A stretch of 64,000 bases of DNA, from contig NZ_CP109007.1 of assembly GCF_036226665.1 (NCBI RefSeq), positions 4,504,501 through 4,568,500 on the forward strand. Direction: 5' to 3'. Source of the DNA: Streptomyces sp. NBC_00691 (GTDB taxonomy: Bacteria; Actinomycetota; Actinomycetes; Streptomycetales; Streptomycetaceae). Shown here piece after piece: positions 17,991-29,278 of the stretch. Positions within the stretch are counted from its first letter, which is position 1. The number at the start of each line of letters is the position of its first letter. Below the pieces are notes generated by a model that made no database searches, was not told the origin of the DNA, and worked only from the letters and a program-made list of their open reading frames with translations. The position numbers were made by a program, and so were the translations under genes.

Positions 17991-18839
17991 ACCCCACGTA
18001 TTCGTTCGAGTTCTTCCCGCCGAAGACGGACAAGGGCGAGCGGACCCTGTGGGAGGCGATCCGCCGGGTCGAGGCCCTGTCCCCGGACTTCGTCTCGGTG
18101 ACGTACGGCGCGGGCGGCTCGTCCCGCGACCGGACCATCGAGGTGACGAAACGGATCGCGACCGAGACGACCCTGCGCCCCGTCGCGCACCTGACGGCCG
18201 TCGGACACTCGGTCGCCGAACTGCGGGCGATCATCGGCGCGTACGCGGACGCCGGGGTGCGGGACGTCCTGGTCCTGCGCGGCGACCCGCCGGGCGACCC
18301 CCGCGGCCCCTGGACGCCGCACCCGCGGGGATTCACATACGCCCACGAACTGGTCTCGCTGGTGCGGTCGTTGGGCGACTTCCGGATCGGCGTGGCCGCC
18401 TTCCCGGAGGGCCACCCGCGATCGGCGGGCCCGGCCGACGACCTGGCGCACTTCGTCGCCAAGTGCCGGGCGGGCGCCGACTACGCCATCACGCAGATGT
18501 TCTTCGACCCCGAGGACTACCTGCGGCTACGGGACCGGGTCGCCGCCGCCGGCTGCGACACCCCGATCATCCCCGAGATCATGCCGGCCACCGACGTACG
18601 CCAGATCCGGCGCTTCGCGGAGCTCAGCGACGCCGCGTTCCCCGAGGACCTGGCGCACCGCCTGGAGGCGGCCAAGGACGACCCGGCGGCGGCGTACCGC
18701 ATCGGCGTCGAGCACGCGACCGCGACGGGGCTGCGGCTCCTCGACGAGGGTGCGCCGGGCCTGCACTACATCACGCTGAACAAGTCGACGGCGGCCCTGG
18801 AAATCCACCGGACCATCATGAGCGCAAGGAGCGTTGTCC

Positions 18840-18847
<8 letters not shown>
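17987..18847 (+). CDS. metF: Methylenetetrahydrofolate reductase
   Basis: The 286-residue TIM-barrel flavoprotein supplies methyl-THF to MetH. It begins YSFEFFPPKTDKG (catalytic Glu), with SVTYGAGGSSRDRT, HLTAVGHS, VLRGDPPGD and ITQMFFD, all hallmarks of bacterial MTHFRs. The GTG start lies inside metH's stop codon (GTGA). The long open frame continues upstream but only inside metH. It overlaps ahcY by 8 bases. Confidence 0.93.
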
Positions 18848-20236
<1,389 letters not shown>

Positions 20237-20237
<1 letters not shown>

Positions 20238-20905
20238 TGTGTACGAACGACACCCGTGATCCGTGGCTCCCGGACCGTCTGCTGAGGACGGAACGGGACC
20301 TGCTGATGCCACTGCTGCGCCGGACACCCGAGGAGGCGTACGAGCTCCGTACCGCGTGCCCCGGGTGGACGGCGAGGCAGGTCCTCGCCCACTGCGGCGC
20401 GGCCCTCGTCAGGATCGTCGAGGACCGCCTGGAGGAGGGCGTGTTCCTGCCCGAGGCGAACGCCTGCGACGTCGCCGAACGCGAGGACTGGCCGCTGGGA
20501 CGGATCCTCGACGAACTGGAACGCGGCCTGACGGAGGCCGGCCCCGTGATCGCCGGGCGTGAGGACGGAAGGCTCGACGCCGTCGCGCTCGGCGAATGGG
20601 TCCACGCGGGCGACGTACGGGAGGCCTTCGGCGAACCGGGCGCGTACTGCGGCAAAGCGCTGGAGCTGGCGCTCCCGCTCCTCACGGTGACGAGCCGCAA
20701 ACGCGAGACTCCGCGCCTGGTGGGAGTCCTGGAGGACGGAACGACGCCCCAGATATCCCTCGGCAACGAGATAGCGGGGCGGCCCCCGGCCACTTTCAAG
20801 GGCGACGCCTCCACCCTGATCCGCATCTACGCGGGCCGACCCCTGGTGAGAACCCGCTACGAACTGACCGGCGCGACAGAACACGAACTCCTGATCTACC
20901 GCTGA
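20237..20905 (+). CDS. Mycothiol-dependent maleylpyruvate isomerase/DinB-like family protein
   Basis: The 222-residue protein follows the TIGR03083 pattern: a helical N-terminal four-helix bundle with PGWTARQVLAHCGAAL (first metal-ligand His) and GEWVHAGDVREAFG (second), then a smaller C-terminal domain. Members bind zinc and often use mycothiol as a cofactor. Coupling to ahcY (ATGA) shows it belongs to the cassette operon. It could isomerise or detoxify an electrophilic intermediate, such as a quinonoid pyridinedione; that role is speculative. Confidence 0.75.
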
Positions 20906-20960
20906 CCCACACCTCACACCCCGCCACACGTGCCCGCACCTCACGCCTCGCGTCCCGTTC

Positions 20961-20983
20961 CGTCCCGGGGGTCCCCCGGGACG
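20961..20983 (+). terminator. GC-rich hairpin between the cassette and the NRPS gene
   Basis: CGTCCCGGGG pairs perfectly with CCCCGGGACG around a 3-base loop in the 163-base gap before the NRPS gene. There is no U tract, so it may be a factor-dependent or partial terminator or an RNA stabiliser. It could separate expression of the NRPS from the cassette. Confidence 0.45.
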
Positions 20984-21068
20984 GGGTCCGGGGGAGGAAC
21001 AACTGCCCACGACGGGGAAAGGCGGGCCGGCGCAGCTCGGCGCGGGCGACACACAGAAGGGACCACCC

Positions 21069-24000
21069 ATGCGCACCCTCGACCGTCTGCTCCACGCCGA
21101 GACCCTGCACCGCCCCGACGCCATCGCCGTGGCGTACGAGCACGAGACCCTCACCTTCCGGGAGCTCTCGGAGGGCGCCCTGGTCCTCGGCCAGTACCTC
21201 CGCTCCCTGGGAGCGAGGCCGGACGAAAGAGTCGGCATCCACATGGAGCCGTCGCTGGAGCTGGTCATCGCGACCTGGGGCACCGTCTGCTCCGGTGCCG
21301 CCTACGTCCCGCTGTCGCCCGAGTACCCCGAAGAGCGCGTCCGCTACATGATCGAGGACAGCGCCACCCGCATCGTCGTGACCCAGGACCACCTCCGCGC
21401 CCGCGTCAGCGACCTCGCCCCGCCCGGCACGACCGTCGTCACCCTCGACGACGCCGTCCGGCACGCCTGGCGGACCGCGGGTGAGGAGCCGGAGCCGTAC
21501 GACATCCGGGAGACGGACCTCGCGTATGTCATCTACACCTCGGGCTCCACGGGCCGGCCGAAGGGCGTGATGGTCGAGCACCGCTCGATCACCGCCCAGA
21601 TGCGCTGGATGGCGGCGGAGCACCGGCTCGTCCCGGGCGCGGTCGTCCTCCAGAAGACCCCGATGAGCTTCGACGCGGCGCAGTGGGAGATCCTCGCGCC
21701 GGCCGTCGGCGCCCGCGTCGCCGTGGGTCCTCCGGGTGTCTACCGCGACCCGGAGGCGCTCATCGACAGCGTCCGTGCCCACGGCGCGACGATGCTCCAG
21801 GGTGTCCCGACCCTCCTCCAGGCCCTCGTGGACACCGAGCGTCTCGCCGGCTGCACCACCTTGCGCCGGGTGTACTCGGGCGGCGAGATCCTCTCCCGGA
21901 ACCTCGCGGCGCAGCTCCTCGCCGAGCTTCCGTCCGCCGAGCTGATCAATCTGTACGGCCCCACCGAGTGCACGATCAACGCCTCCTCGCACACGGTCGA
22001 CCGCGCCGCCGTCGGCGATCCGGCCGGCCCGGCCGCGATCCCGATCGGCAGACCGGCGTACGACACGAGCTTCCACATACGCGACGGCGAACTGTGCATA
22101 GGCGGGGTCCAGGTGGCGCGGGGGTACCTGGACCGTCCCGAACTCACGGCGGAGCGTTTCGTCATCGACGAGACCGGCGAGCGCCTCTACCGCACCGGCG
22201 ACCTGGCGCACTGGAACGAGGACGGCACCGTCCAGTTCGCCGGCCGCGCCGACAACCAGATCAAGCTCCGTGGCTTCCGCGTCGAGCTGGACGAGATCGC
22301 GCTGGCGATCGAGAAGCACGACTGGGTGAAGAACGCGGCGGTCGTCGTCAAGGACGAGCCCCGCACCGGTTTCCAGAACCTCGTCGCCTGCGTCGAGCTG
22401 TCGCCCAAGGAAGCCGCCCTGATGGACCAGGGCAACCACGGTGCGCACCACCAGTCCAAGGAGTCGAAGCTCCAGGTCAAGGCGCAGTTGTCGAACGCGG
22501 GCACCCGTCCCGACGCCGAACTGGCCGGGCTCCCGGCCGTCGTGCTCCCCGGCGGCACCCCCACGGACCGGATGCGCCGTGCGGTCTTCGCCCGCAAGAC
22601 GTACCGCTTCTACGAGGGCGGCGAGGTCACCCGCGCGGACGTCCTGGGGGCCCTGGCGCGCCGCCCGGAGGGCATCGGTTCGCGGGCCGTCGGCAGTCTG
22701 ACGGCGGCGGACCTGGGGGAGATCCTGCGCTGGTTCGGTCAGTTCACGAGCGAGGAGCGGCTGCTGCCGAAGTACGGCTACGCCTCGCCGGGCGCGCTGT
22801 ACGCGACCCAGCTGTACGTGGAGCTGCGGGGCATCGCGGGCCTGGAGCCGGGCACGTACTACTACCACCCGGTCCGCCACCAGCTGTACCTGACGGACGC
22901 GGGCGCGGCCGGGAGCGGGAGCGAGCCGGTCCTCGGGCTGGAGTTCCGGGGGCGGCGCGAGGCGATCGAGCCGGTCTACAGGAACAACATCCAGGAGGTC
23001 CTGGAGATCGAGACGGGCCACATGGTGGGCCTGTTCGAGGAGATCCTGCCGGGCTACGGCCTGGACATCAGGCCGCGCGAGGACGGCACCTTCGAGGTGG
23101 TTCCGTACGACGAGGAGTCCCGTACGCCCCCGGAGACGGACGTCTACGTCCAGGCGCACGGAGCCGGGGTGACGGGCCTTCCGGAGGCCCAGTACGTCTA
23201 CGAGGACGGCGACTTACGGGAGATCTCCGGCGCGCTGATCGAGAAGAGGCATGTGATCGCGATCAACCAGGCGGTGTACGAGCGGTCCCGGCTCGGCATC
23301 ACGGTGATCAGCCGGACCCTCGATGAGGGCCGCGCGTACGTCGACCTGGGCCGGGCTCTCCAGCGGCTCCAACTCGGCGGGCACGAACTGGGGTTCATGT
23401 CCTCCGGCTACAGCTCGAAGTCCGGCCGGCCGCTCCCCGCGGCCCGTCGGGCGGACGAGATCCTGACGGCGGCGGGGCGTCCGACCGGCCCGTCGTACTT
23501 CTTCGTGGGCGGCCGGGTCAGCGAGGAGCAGCGGCTGAGCGAGGGCATGTACGAGGACACCGTCCACATGAAGGGCCCGGCGGAGATGATCCGCGACGAT
23601 CTGGCCCACCATCTGCCGGACTACATGATCCCGAACCGGGTGGTCGTCCTGGACCGGCTGCCGCTGTCGGCGAACGGCAAGGTGGACACGAAGGCGCTGG
23701 CCGACCTGGCCGTGGTCAACGCCGGCCTGCACGGTCGTCCTCACGTCCTTCCGCGCACCCGCACGGAGGGCCGTCTCGCGGAGGTCTGGGCGGCGGCGCT
23801 GAAGTACGAGGACGTCGAGGCGGTCTCGGTGCTGGACGACTTCTTCGAGTCGGGCGGCAACTCGCTCATCGCCGTGGCGCTGGTGACGCGGATCAACCGT
23901 GTGTTCGACGCGGGGCTGCCGCTGCAGATCCTCTTCGACCGTCCGACGATCGAGAAGCTCGCCCACCAGCTGGACGGGGCGGCCGCGACGCCCGCCTCCC

Positions 24001-24770
24001 GGCTGGTCCGGCTCCACGCGGCGGGTGCGCGGCCGCCGGTCTACTGCTGGCCGGGTCTGGGCGGCTACACGATGAACCTGCGGCACCTGGCGGAGGAGAT
24101 CGGCATCGACCGGCCGTTCTACGGGGTGCAGGCGTACGGCATCAACCGGGGCGAGGAGCCGTACGCGACGATCCGCGAGATGGCGGCGGCGGACGTGGAG
24201 GCGATACGGCGCCGCCGGCCGGCGGGCCCGTACACGCTCTGGGGCTATTCGTTCGGTGCGAGGGTCGCCTTCGAGTCGGCGCATCTCCTGGAGGCGGCGG
24301 GGGAGCAGGTGGAGCATCTGTTCCTGATCGCGCCGGGCTCGCCGAAGGTCCGTTCGTCGGAGACGGGGGGAGCGGACTACGGGAATCCGGCGTTCGTGAC
24401 GATCCTGTACTCGGTGTTCGCGGGCGCGATCGACCCGACGGTGCGGGCGGACGGCCGTGAGGCCTTCGTGCGGCGGGTGGCCACGGACTTCCCGGCCCTG
24501 GACCCGGATCTGATCGGCCGGATCGTGGCGATCGTGGAGGAGACGTTCGACTTCACGTACACCTTCCGCGAGCTGAGGGAGCGTCAGGTGTCGTGCCCCG
24601 TGACGCTCTTCAAGGCGGCGGGTGACGACTACTCGTTCCTGGAGAGCGCGGAGGGCTGGTCCACCCGCCCGCCGACGGTGGTGGAGCTGGACGCGGACCA
24701 CTACAGCCTGCTGCGGCAGCCGGATCTGAACGAGCTGATCAAGAAGATCAGGTACCGGCTGGGGCAGTAG
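21069..24770 (+). CDS. Single-module NRPS of the indigoidine synthetase family (A-Ox-T-TE)
   Basis: The 1233-residue protein aligns throughout with BpsA/IndC. The adenylation domain (1-490) has YTSGSTGRPKGV at about 156 and FDAAQWE, which supplies the D, A and W of the specificity code reported for Gln activation. The FMN oxidase insert (about 500-830) contains ARKTYRFYEGG and the family-specific ALMDQGNHGAHHQSK before it. A10 is LPLSANGK (Lys871), the carrier site is FFESGGNSL (Ser932), and the thioesterase has WGYSFG (Ser1061). The family turns two L-Gln into the blue pigment indigoidine, or yields the 5-aminopyridinedione monomer for tailoring. All active residues look intact. It has its own GAAGG ribosome site. 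Confidence 0.93.
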   Translation: MRTLDRLLHAETLHRPDAIAVAYEHETLTFRELSEGALVLGQYLRSLGARPDERVGIHMEPSLELVIATWGTVCSGAAYVPLSPEYPEERVRYMIEDSATRIVVTQDHLRARVSDLAPPGTTVVTLDDAVRHAWRTAGEEPEPYDIRETDLAYVIYTSGSTGRPKGVMVEHRSITAQMRWMAAEHRLVPGAVVLQKTPMSFDAAQWEILAPAVGARVAVGPPGVYRDPEALIDSVRAHGATMLQGVPTLLQALVDTERLAGCTTLRRVYSGGEILSRNLAAQLLAELPSAELINLYGPTECTINASSHTVDRAAVGDPAGPAAIPIGRPAYDTSFHIRDGELCIGGVQVARGYLDRPELTAERFVIDETGERLYRTGDLAHWNEDGTVQFAGRADNQIKLRGFRVELDEIALAIEKHDWVKNAAVVVKDEPRTGFQNLVACVELSPKEAALMDQGNHGAHHQSKESKLQVKAQLSNAGTRPDAELAGLPAVVLPGGTPTDRMRRAVFARKTYRFYEGGEVTRADVLGALARRPEGIGSRAVGSLTAADLGEILRWFGQFTSEERLLPKYGYASPGALYATQLYVELRGIAGLEPGTYYYHPVRHQLYLTDAGAAGSGSEPVLGLEFRGRREAIEPVYRNNIQEVLEIETGHMVGLFEEILPGYGLDIRPREDGTFEVVPYDEESRTPPETDVYVQAHGAGVTGLPEAQYVYEDGDLREISGALIEKRHVIAINQAVYERSRLGITVISRTLDEGRAYVDLGRALQRLQLGGHELGFMSSGYSSKSGRPLPAARRADEILTAAGRPTGPSYFFVGGRVSEEQRLSEGMYEDTVHMKGPAEMIRDDLAHHLPDYMIPNRVVVLDRLPLSANGKVDTKALADLAVVNAGLHGRPHVLPRTRTEGRLAEVWAAALKYEDVEAVSVLDDFFESGGNSLIAVALVTRINRVFDAGLPLQILFDRPTIEKLAHQLDGAAATPASRLVRLHAAGARPPVYCWPGLGGYTMNLRHLAEEIGIDRPFYGVQAYGINRGEEPYATIREMAAADVEAIRRRRPAGPYTLWGYSFGARVAFESAHLLEAAGEQVEHLFLIAPGSPKVRSSETGGADYGNPAFVTILYSVFAGAIDPTVRADGREAFVRRVATDFPALDPDLIGRIVAIVEETFDFTYTFRELRERQVSCPVTLFKAAGDDYSFLESAEGWSTRPPTVVELDADHYSLLRQPDLNELIKKIRYRLGQ

Positions 24771-24923
24771 TGCCGACGGGATCCGACCACCGGCCCGGAA
24801 GGGTTCCCTCCCTGTCCGCGATCGGTAACGATCGCCCCGGGGGCCGTGATTTCGCCGGCGGGGAGCCTCATCCTGAGCGACGCAGCGTGCAGGAACGCAG
24901 GCCGACAGTCACGGGGGAACGCG

Positions 24924-25232
24924 GTGAAGTTCGGCGTCGACCAGGCCTTCCTGCCGCCCGTGAAGAGCTCGAGGCCGCAGAACCCGATCGTCCTGGCGCC
25001 GGGCAAGGAGGCGTACGCGGGTCTGCTCGCCCGGCTGGGCGACAAGGAGGTCAGCCCGCTGGAGAAGGACCTGATCCTCGCCCCGGCGGGCAGGAACGAG
25101 CCCGAGGACACGGGCGAGGGCGCTCTCCTCGAAGTGCCCGCGCCGGGCATCCACGTCGACGTCAGGACGGCGCGGGTGTCGTACTGGCGGGCGGACTCGG
25201 AGGGCGCGCAGTCGGCCCTCGACCCGCGGTGA
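24924..25232 (+). CDS. Small hypothetical protein
   Basis: A GTG-started 102-residue frame with strong G/C third-position bias reads VKFGVDQAFLPPVKSS and ends SALDPR. No known motif, signal peptide or membrane segment is visible. It could start upstream at 24846 but that extension is Ser/Ala/Arg-rich and unlike the rest. It lies after the NRPS, 153 bases from its stop, and is closed by the hairpin at 25261. Coding status is likely but not certain. Confidence 0.5.
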   Translation: MKFGVDQAFLPPVKSSRPQNPIVLAPGKEAYAGLLARLGDKEVSPLEKDLILAPAGRNEPEDTGEGALLEVPAPGIHVDVRTARVSYWRADSEGAQSALDPR

Positions 25233-25260
25233 CGCGGGCCCTGGCGAACGAAGCGGAGGT

Positions 25261-25287
25261 GTCCTCTCCGCCGCGGGCGGAGAGGAC
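25261..25287. terminator. Perfect 12-bp hairpin between convergent genes
   Basis: GTCCTCTCCGCC (25261-25272) and GGCGGAGAGGAC (25276-25287) pair fully with a GCG loop. It lies between a + strand gene ending at 25232 and a - strand gene ending at 25299, as expected for a shared bidirectional terminator; no T run is present. Confidence 0.65.
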
Positions 25288-25298
25288 GCGTCCGGCGG

Positions 25299-26045
25299 TC
25301 AGCTCCCGAGGGTGCGGGCCAGGAGGGGGAGCAGGCGGTCCCAGTGGCGCCGCGTCCCCTCCGGGCTGAAGGCGCTCGTGTCGGCCATGGTGAAGCCGTG
25401 CGTGGTGCCGGGGTAGATCTCGTTGGTGTGGCGGACGCCGGCGGCGTCCAGGATCTCGTTGAGCCCGTCTAACTCCTCGGGCGTCATGTCGCCCTCGGCG
25501 ATCCCGAAGTGCACCTCGGCGGTGACCTTCGGGGCGAGGAGGTGCGGGCTGTCGGCCGCGTCCGTGATCAGGGCGCCGGGGTGGAAGCCGGCGACGGCGG
25601 CGACCCAGTCGGGGTGGGCGGCGGCGGTGCGCATCGCCAGGACGCCGCCGAGGCAGTACCCGACGACGCCGACGGGCCCGTCGGCGACCTCGGGCCGGTC
25701 GGCGAGGAACGCGAGATACGCCTCGGCGTCGGTCAGGACGCGCTCGGTGGTGTGCGCCAGGTAGAACGGCATCAGCTGCTCGAAGAGCAGGGGCCGCTCC
25801 TCCTCCCCGATGTGCTCGGGAAGGTCGATGAGGGGTGCCGTGCCCTCCCGGTGGTAGACGTGGGGGACGAGTACGTAGTACCCGTGCGCGGCGAGTTCGC
25901 GCGCCATCTCCTCCAGCCGCGGCCGGGGTCCGAAGACGTCCATGTAGAGGAGCACGCCGGGGTGCTGCAGGCCGTCGTCGGGAAAGGCGGCGAAGGCGTC
26001 GGCCCGGCCGTCGGGGGTGGGTATGCGCAGGGTCGTGGTGGCCAT
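25299..26045 (-). CDS. Dienelactone hydrolase family protein
   Basis: A 248-residue alpha/beta hydrolase. The nucleophile is a cysteine in VGYCLGGVLA, the carboxymethylenebutenolidase-type elbow; the distal His is in YPGTTHGFTMAD, with the acid between them. The N-terminal strand reads TTTLRIPTPDGRADAFAAFP and VLLYMDVFGPRP supports the oxyanion hole. These enzymes open lactones or act on other small esters. The ATG at 26045 gives the standard family length; two in-frame ATGs upstream would add tails of low complexity. It is a single gene, convergent with the NRPS side. Confidence 0.85.
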   Translation of the reverse strand: MATTTLRIPTPDGRADAFAAFPDDGLQHPGVLLYMDVFGPRPRLEEMARELAAHGYYVLVPHVYHREGTAPLIDLPEHIGEEERPLLFEQLMPFYLAHTTERVLTDAEAYLAFLADRPEVADGPVGVVGYCLGGVLAMRTAAAHPDWVAAVAGFHPGALITDAADSPHLLAPKVTAEVHFGIAEGDMTPEELDGLNEILDAAGVRHTNEIYPGTTHGFTMADTSAFSPEGTRRHWDRLLPLLARTLGS

Positions 26046-26206
26046 GGGAACGACCGTAACAGCCATGATCATCCAAGGGGCGGGGCGCCGGGATCCTTCG
26101 TCATGAAGGCGGCCGGCGGCTGCCTCGCTCGCCGTCGAGGACATCGTCCGCCCCCGGCACCGTTATCCGGTTGCCGTCGGTGAGACGGGTCGGATAGGAA
26201 TCTCGC

Positions 26207-26746
26207 ATGCTGAGGGGTAGCGAGGTGGGGCTGAGGGCTCGCCACGACGAAGACATTCCGATCCTGCGGACCGAGCTCTACGACGACGTGGTCAACGCCT
26301 CGCGCGCCGAGGGCGGGCCCTGGCGGCCGATCACTCCCGGCTCGAAGGACCGGCGGCTCGTCGTGGACGACACGGCGGAGGGACATGTGCCCTTCTCCGT
26401 CGTCGAGTTGGAGGGCGGAAGCCTGATCGGTACCGCGACCCTCTGGGGCATCGACACCCACAACCGGGTCGCGCACATCGGCTTGGGGTTGCTGCCGTCC
26501 GCCCGCGGCAAGGGCTACGGCACCGACGTGGTCGCGACGCTGTGCCACTACGGCTTCGTCGTACGCGGCCTCCAGCGGCTGCAGATCGAGACGCTGGCGG
26601 ACAACGCCGCGATGCTCCGCTCCGCCGAGAGCAACGGCTTCGTCCGCGAGGGCGTGCTGCGGTCGTCGGCCTGGGTGATGGGCGAGTTCCTGGACGAGGT
26701 CATCCTCGGACTCCTCGCGGAGGAGTGGAAGGCGTCGGACCGCTGA
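26207..26746 (+). CDS. GNAT-family N-acetyltransferase (RimJ/RimL-like)
   Basis: The 179-residue protein begins LRGSEVGLRARHDEDIPIL and has the acetyl-CoA loop IGLGLLPSARGKGYGTD (R/Q-x-x-G-x-G/A), then LQIETLADNAAMLRSAESNGF and FVREGVLR, the typical RimJ/L-like succession. It probably acetylates an amine of a small molecule or a protein N-terminus. AGGA lies just before the ATG. It is monocistronic and convergent with the ECF gene. Confidence 0.85.
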   Translation: MLRGSEVGLRARHDEDIPILRTELYDDVVNASRAEGGPWRPITPGSKDRRLVVDDTAEGHVPFSVVELEGGSLIGTATLWGIDTHNRVAHIGLGLLPSARGKGYGTDVVATLCHYGFVVRGLQRLQIETLADNAAMLRSAESNGFVREGVLRSSAWVMGEFLDEVILGLLAEEWKASDR

Positions 26747-26839
26747 CCGCCTGGTTCGCCCCGCCACGCTCGGTACGCCTCGTCCACCACGCCACGGTCG
26801 GCCCGTCTCGTTCCGAACGCCACGCTCGGTACGTCTCGT

Positions 26840-27784
26840 TCACCACGCCTCGATCGCCGCGGGCGCCCTCGGCTCGTGCTTCCGCCAGGCCTCGTCGAGC
26901 CGTGTGAGCCGGGCCGCGGTGGCGATCCCGTGCAGTGACGCGACCCTGCCCTCGCTGACCGCGAAGGCCACCGCACCCATGACCCGGCCGTCGACCACGG
27001 CGAGGACGGCCGGAGCGCCGTTGACCACCGCGATGTGGAGCGAGGGCGTGCCTCCGGCCAGCCGCCGCTTCGCCGGCGTGGGCCGGAAACCGGCCCGCGC
27101 GAAGGAGGCGACCCGTTCGCGCGTCGTGACCCGCAGCAGCCGCGCCGCCAGTCCGGCGCCGTCCGAGACCGCCGTCACGTCGTCGGTGAGCAGCGCCACC
27201 AGTCGTTCGGTGCGGCCCGACACGGCGGCGGCCAGGAACTCCTCGACGACCCGGCGCGCGGACGCGGGGTCGGCCTGCACGCCACCGCGGCGGCGCTCGG
27301 AGGCGACCCGGATCCGGGCCCGGTGGATGTGCTGCTGGCTCGCGGACTCGGTGATGTCGAGGATCCCGGCGATCTCGGCGTGGCCGTACGAGAAGGCCTC
27401 ACGCAGGACGTAGACGGCCCGCTCGACCGGCGTGAGGCGCTCCATGAGGGTCAGTACGGCCAGCGACACGGATTCGCGCTGCGCGAAGGTCTCGGCGGGG
27501 CCGAGCATCGGGTCGCCTTCGAGGAGCGGTTCGGGCAGCCAGGCGCCGGCCGACCGCTCGTGGCGCGTGTGCGCCGAACGGAGCCTGTCGAGGCAGAGGT
27601 GGGTGAGGACCTTGGTCAGCCATGCCTCCGGCACCTCGATCCGGTCGCGGTCCGCGGCCTGCCAGCGCAGGAAGGTGTCCTGCACGGCGTCCTCGGCGTC
27701 GGCTGCCGAGCCGAGCAGGCGGTACGCGATCGAGGCCAGCCGGCCACGGCCGGCCTCGAAGCGATCGACGGCTGCGCTGTCCAT
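26840..27784 (-). CDS. ECF41-type RNA polymerase sigma factor with SnoaL-like C-terminal domain
   Basis: The 314-residue protein has sigma region 2 (LASIAYRLLGSAADAEDAVQDTFLRW), region 4 (LTPVERAVYVLREAFSYGHAEIAGIL) and, uniquely for ECF41 members, a C-terminal NTF2/SnoaL-like domain of about 120 residues (REFLAAAVSGRTERLVALL onward) that tunes activity in place of an anti-sigma factor. No anti-sigma gene is present. It lies directly downstream of an oxidoreductase gene, and ECF41 genes are normally next to such redox enzymes. The start at 27784 (MDSAAVDRFEAGR) matches family N-termini; 27808 is an alternative. Confidence 0.88.
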   Translation of the reverse strand: MDSAAVDRFEAGRGRLASIAYRLLGSAADAEDAVQDTFLRWQAADRDRIEVPEAWLTKVLTHLCLDRLRSAHTRHERSAGAWLPEPLLEGDPMLGPAETFAQRESVSLAVLTLMERLTPVERAVYVLREAFSYGHAEIAGILDITESASQQHIHRARIRVASERRRGGVQADPASARRVVEEFLAAAVSGRTERLVALLTDDVTAVSDGAGLAARLLRVTTRERVASFARAGFRPTPAKRRLAGGTPSLHIAVVNGAPAVLAVVDGRVMGAVAFAVSEGRVASLHGIATAARLTRLDEAWRKHEPRAPAAIEAW

Positions 27785-27810
27785 GCGGAACACCCTAGGG
27801 GGAGACATTC

Positions 27811-29055
27811 CTAGGCGGTGGCCCTCAGGCCGGTCCGGCCGGGCGTCGGAGCGGTGGTCAGGCGGCGCCTGCGCTTGGGTATACCGAGGGTCGGGTGGGC
27901 GATGTTCCAGCCGGCTCCCGTGAGGACACCCGCCTTGAGCCGCGCGGCGGTCCGGCCGCCCAGGTACCAGTTCTTCGGGCGGACGTCCCCGCCCACCATC
28001 TGGAAGATGGCGTCCCGCCGGCCGAGGCTGATGTGGTTGCCGTGGTACTTCAGTCCGGTGGTCGGGACCTCGTCGCCCGTCAGGCGCGCGATGATCGCGG
28101 CCGTCGCCTGCATGGTGGTGAAGCCGGCCGAGGCGCAGGACATCGGCAGCGGCCGGCCGTTGTCGCCGATCGCGTGGGCGGAGTCACCGGCGGCGTAGAT
28201 CTCCGGGTGGGAGACCGAACGCATGGTGCGGTCGACGACGATCCGGCCGGTCTCCGCGACCTCCAGACCGGCGGCGGCCGCGAGGGGGTGCACGGCGAAC
28301 CCGGCCGTCCACACGGTCACGTCGGCCGGGAGGGGCGAACCGCCGGCGGCGATCGCCCGCGTCGGCTCGACGGCCTCGACGGCGGTGTGCTCGTGGACGG
28401 TGATGCGGAGCCGGTCGAAGGCCTGGCGCAGGTGGCGGCGGGCCCCCGGGGAGAGCCAGGCGCCCAGCTCGCCGTGGGCGGCGAGGGCGATCGCGAGGTC
28501 GGGCCGGGACTCGGCGAGCTCGGTGGCGGTCTCGATGCCGGTCAGCCCCCCGCCGACGACCAGCACGGTGCCGCCCGCGCCGAGAGCGGCGATGCGCTCG
28601 CGCAGGCGCAGTGCCGAGGCGCGGCCGGCCACGTCGAAGGCGTGCTCGGCGGCGCCGGGGACGCCGTGGTGGGCGACGGAGCTGCCGAGGGCGTAGAGGA
28701 GGGTGTCGTACGCGAGCTGGTCGGCGCCGGTGGCGTCGGTCCCGCCGGTGCCGGTGCCGTCCGCGCCGGTCGCCGTGCCCACGGGGTCCACGGTGACGGT
28801 CCTGCGCTCCGGATCGATGCCGGTGACGCGGGCCAGGCGCACCCGTACCCCCGTGCCCGCGAAGACGTCGGTGAGCGTGCGGACCGCGAGGTCCCGGCCG
28901 CTCGCGAGCTGGTGGAGCCGCATCCGCTCGACGAAGTCGGGGGCGGCGTTGACGACGGTGATCTCGGTGTCGGCGGGGGAGAGCCGGCGCGCCAGGTTTC
29001 CGGCGGCGTAGGCCCCGGCGTATCCGGCGCCGAGTACGACGATGCGGTGCTTCAT
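27811..29055 (-). CDS. FAD-dependent NADH dehydrogenase-like oxidoreductase (NDH-2-like)
   Basis: The 414-residue pyridine-nucleotide-disulfide-type flavoprotein starts with an FAD dinucleotide fold, IVVLGAGYAGAYAAGNLARR, has a second NAD-binding fold VLVVGGGLTGIETATELA, and a FAD-contact segment PEIYAAGDSAHA. No redox-active CxxC is present, as in type II NADH dehydrogenases. The C-terminus (GVLTGAGWNIAHPTLGIPKRRRR) is basic and amphipathic, suggesting membrane association. It is 26 bases upstream of the ECF41 gene on the same strand, making it the probable partner and target of that sigma factor. Confidence 0.85.
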   Translation of the reverse strand: MKHRIVVLGAGYAGAYAAGNLARRLSPADTEITVVNAAPDFVERMRLHQLASGRDLAVRTLTDVFAGTGVRVRLARVTGIDPERRTVTVDPVGTATGADGTGTGGTDATGADQLAYDTLLYALGSSVAHHGVPGAAEHAFDVAGRASALRLRERIAALGAGGTVLVVGGGLTGIETATELAESRPDLAIALAAHGELGAWLSPGARRHLRQAFDRLRITVHEHTAVEAVEPTRAIAAGGSPLPADVTVWTAGFAVHPLAAAAGLEVAETGRIVVDRTMRSVSHPEIYAAGDSAHAIGDNGRPLPMSCASAGFTTMQATAAIIARLTGDEVPTTGLKYHGNHISLGRRDAIFQMVGGDVRPKNWYLGGRTAARLKAGVLTGAGWNIAHPTLGIPKRRRRLTTAPTPGRTGLRATA

Positions 29056-29278
29056 GGCGATGCTCCTGTCTCGTTCGGGCGCCCCTTGAACGAGACGGGG
29101 CGGCGATTGCTGACAGAACCCGGATGTGACGCCGGTCACGCCGGACGTCCCCTTCGCCTTCGGCGCCCTGGACGACCCCGCCGTGGCGTTCCTGCGGCCT
29201 TGACGCGGAGAGCCGCCCCCGACGTCATGATCAGGGCTCCGGGAGACCGGGGCGGACGGGCCCGGCGGGGGCATGGGC

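Noticed and set aside
29056..29140. ECF41 autoregulated promoter before the oxidoreductase gene
   Set aside because: TGTCA and CGTC strings occur on the minus strand but at 13 bases rather than the expected wider spacing, so the call is not supported.
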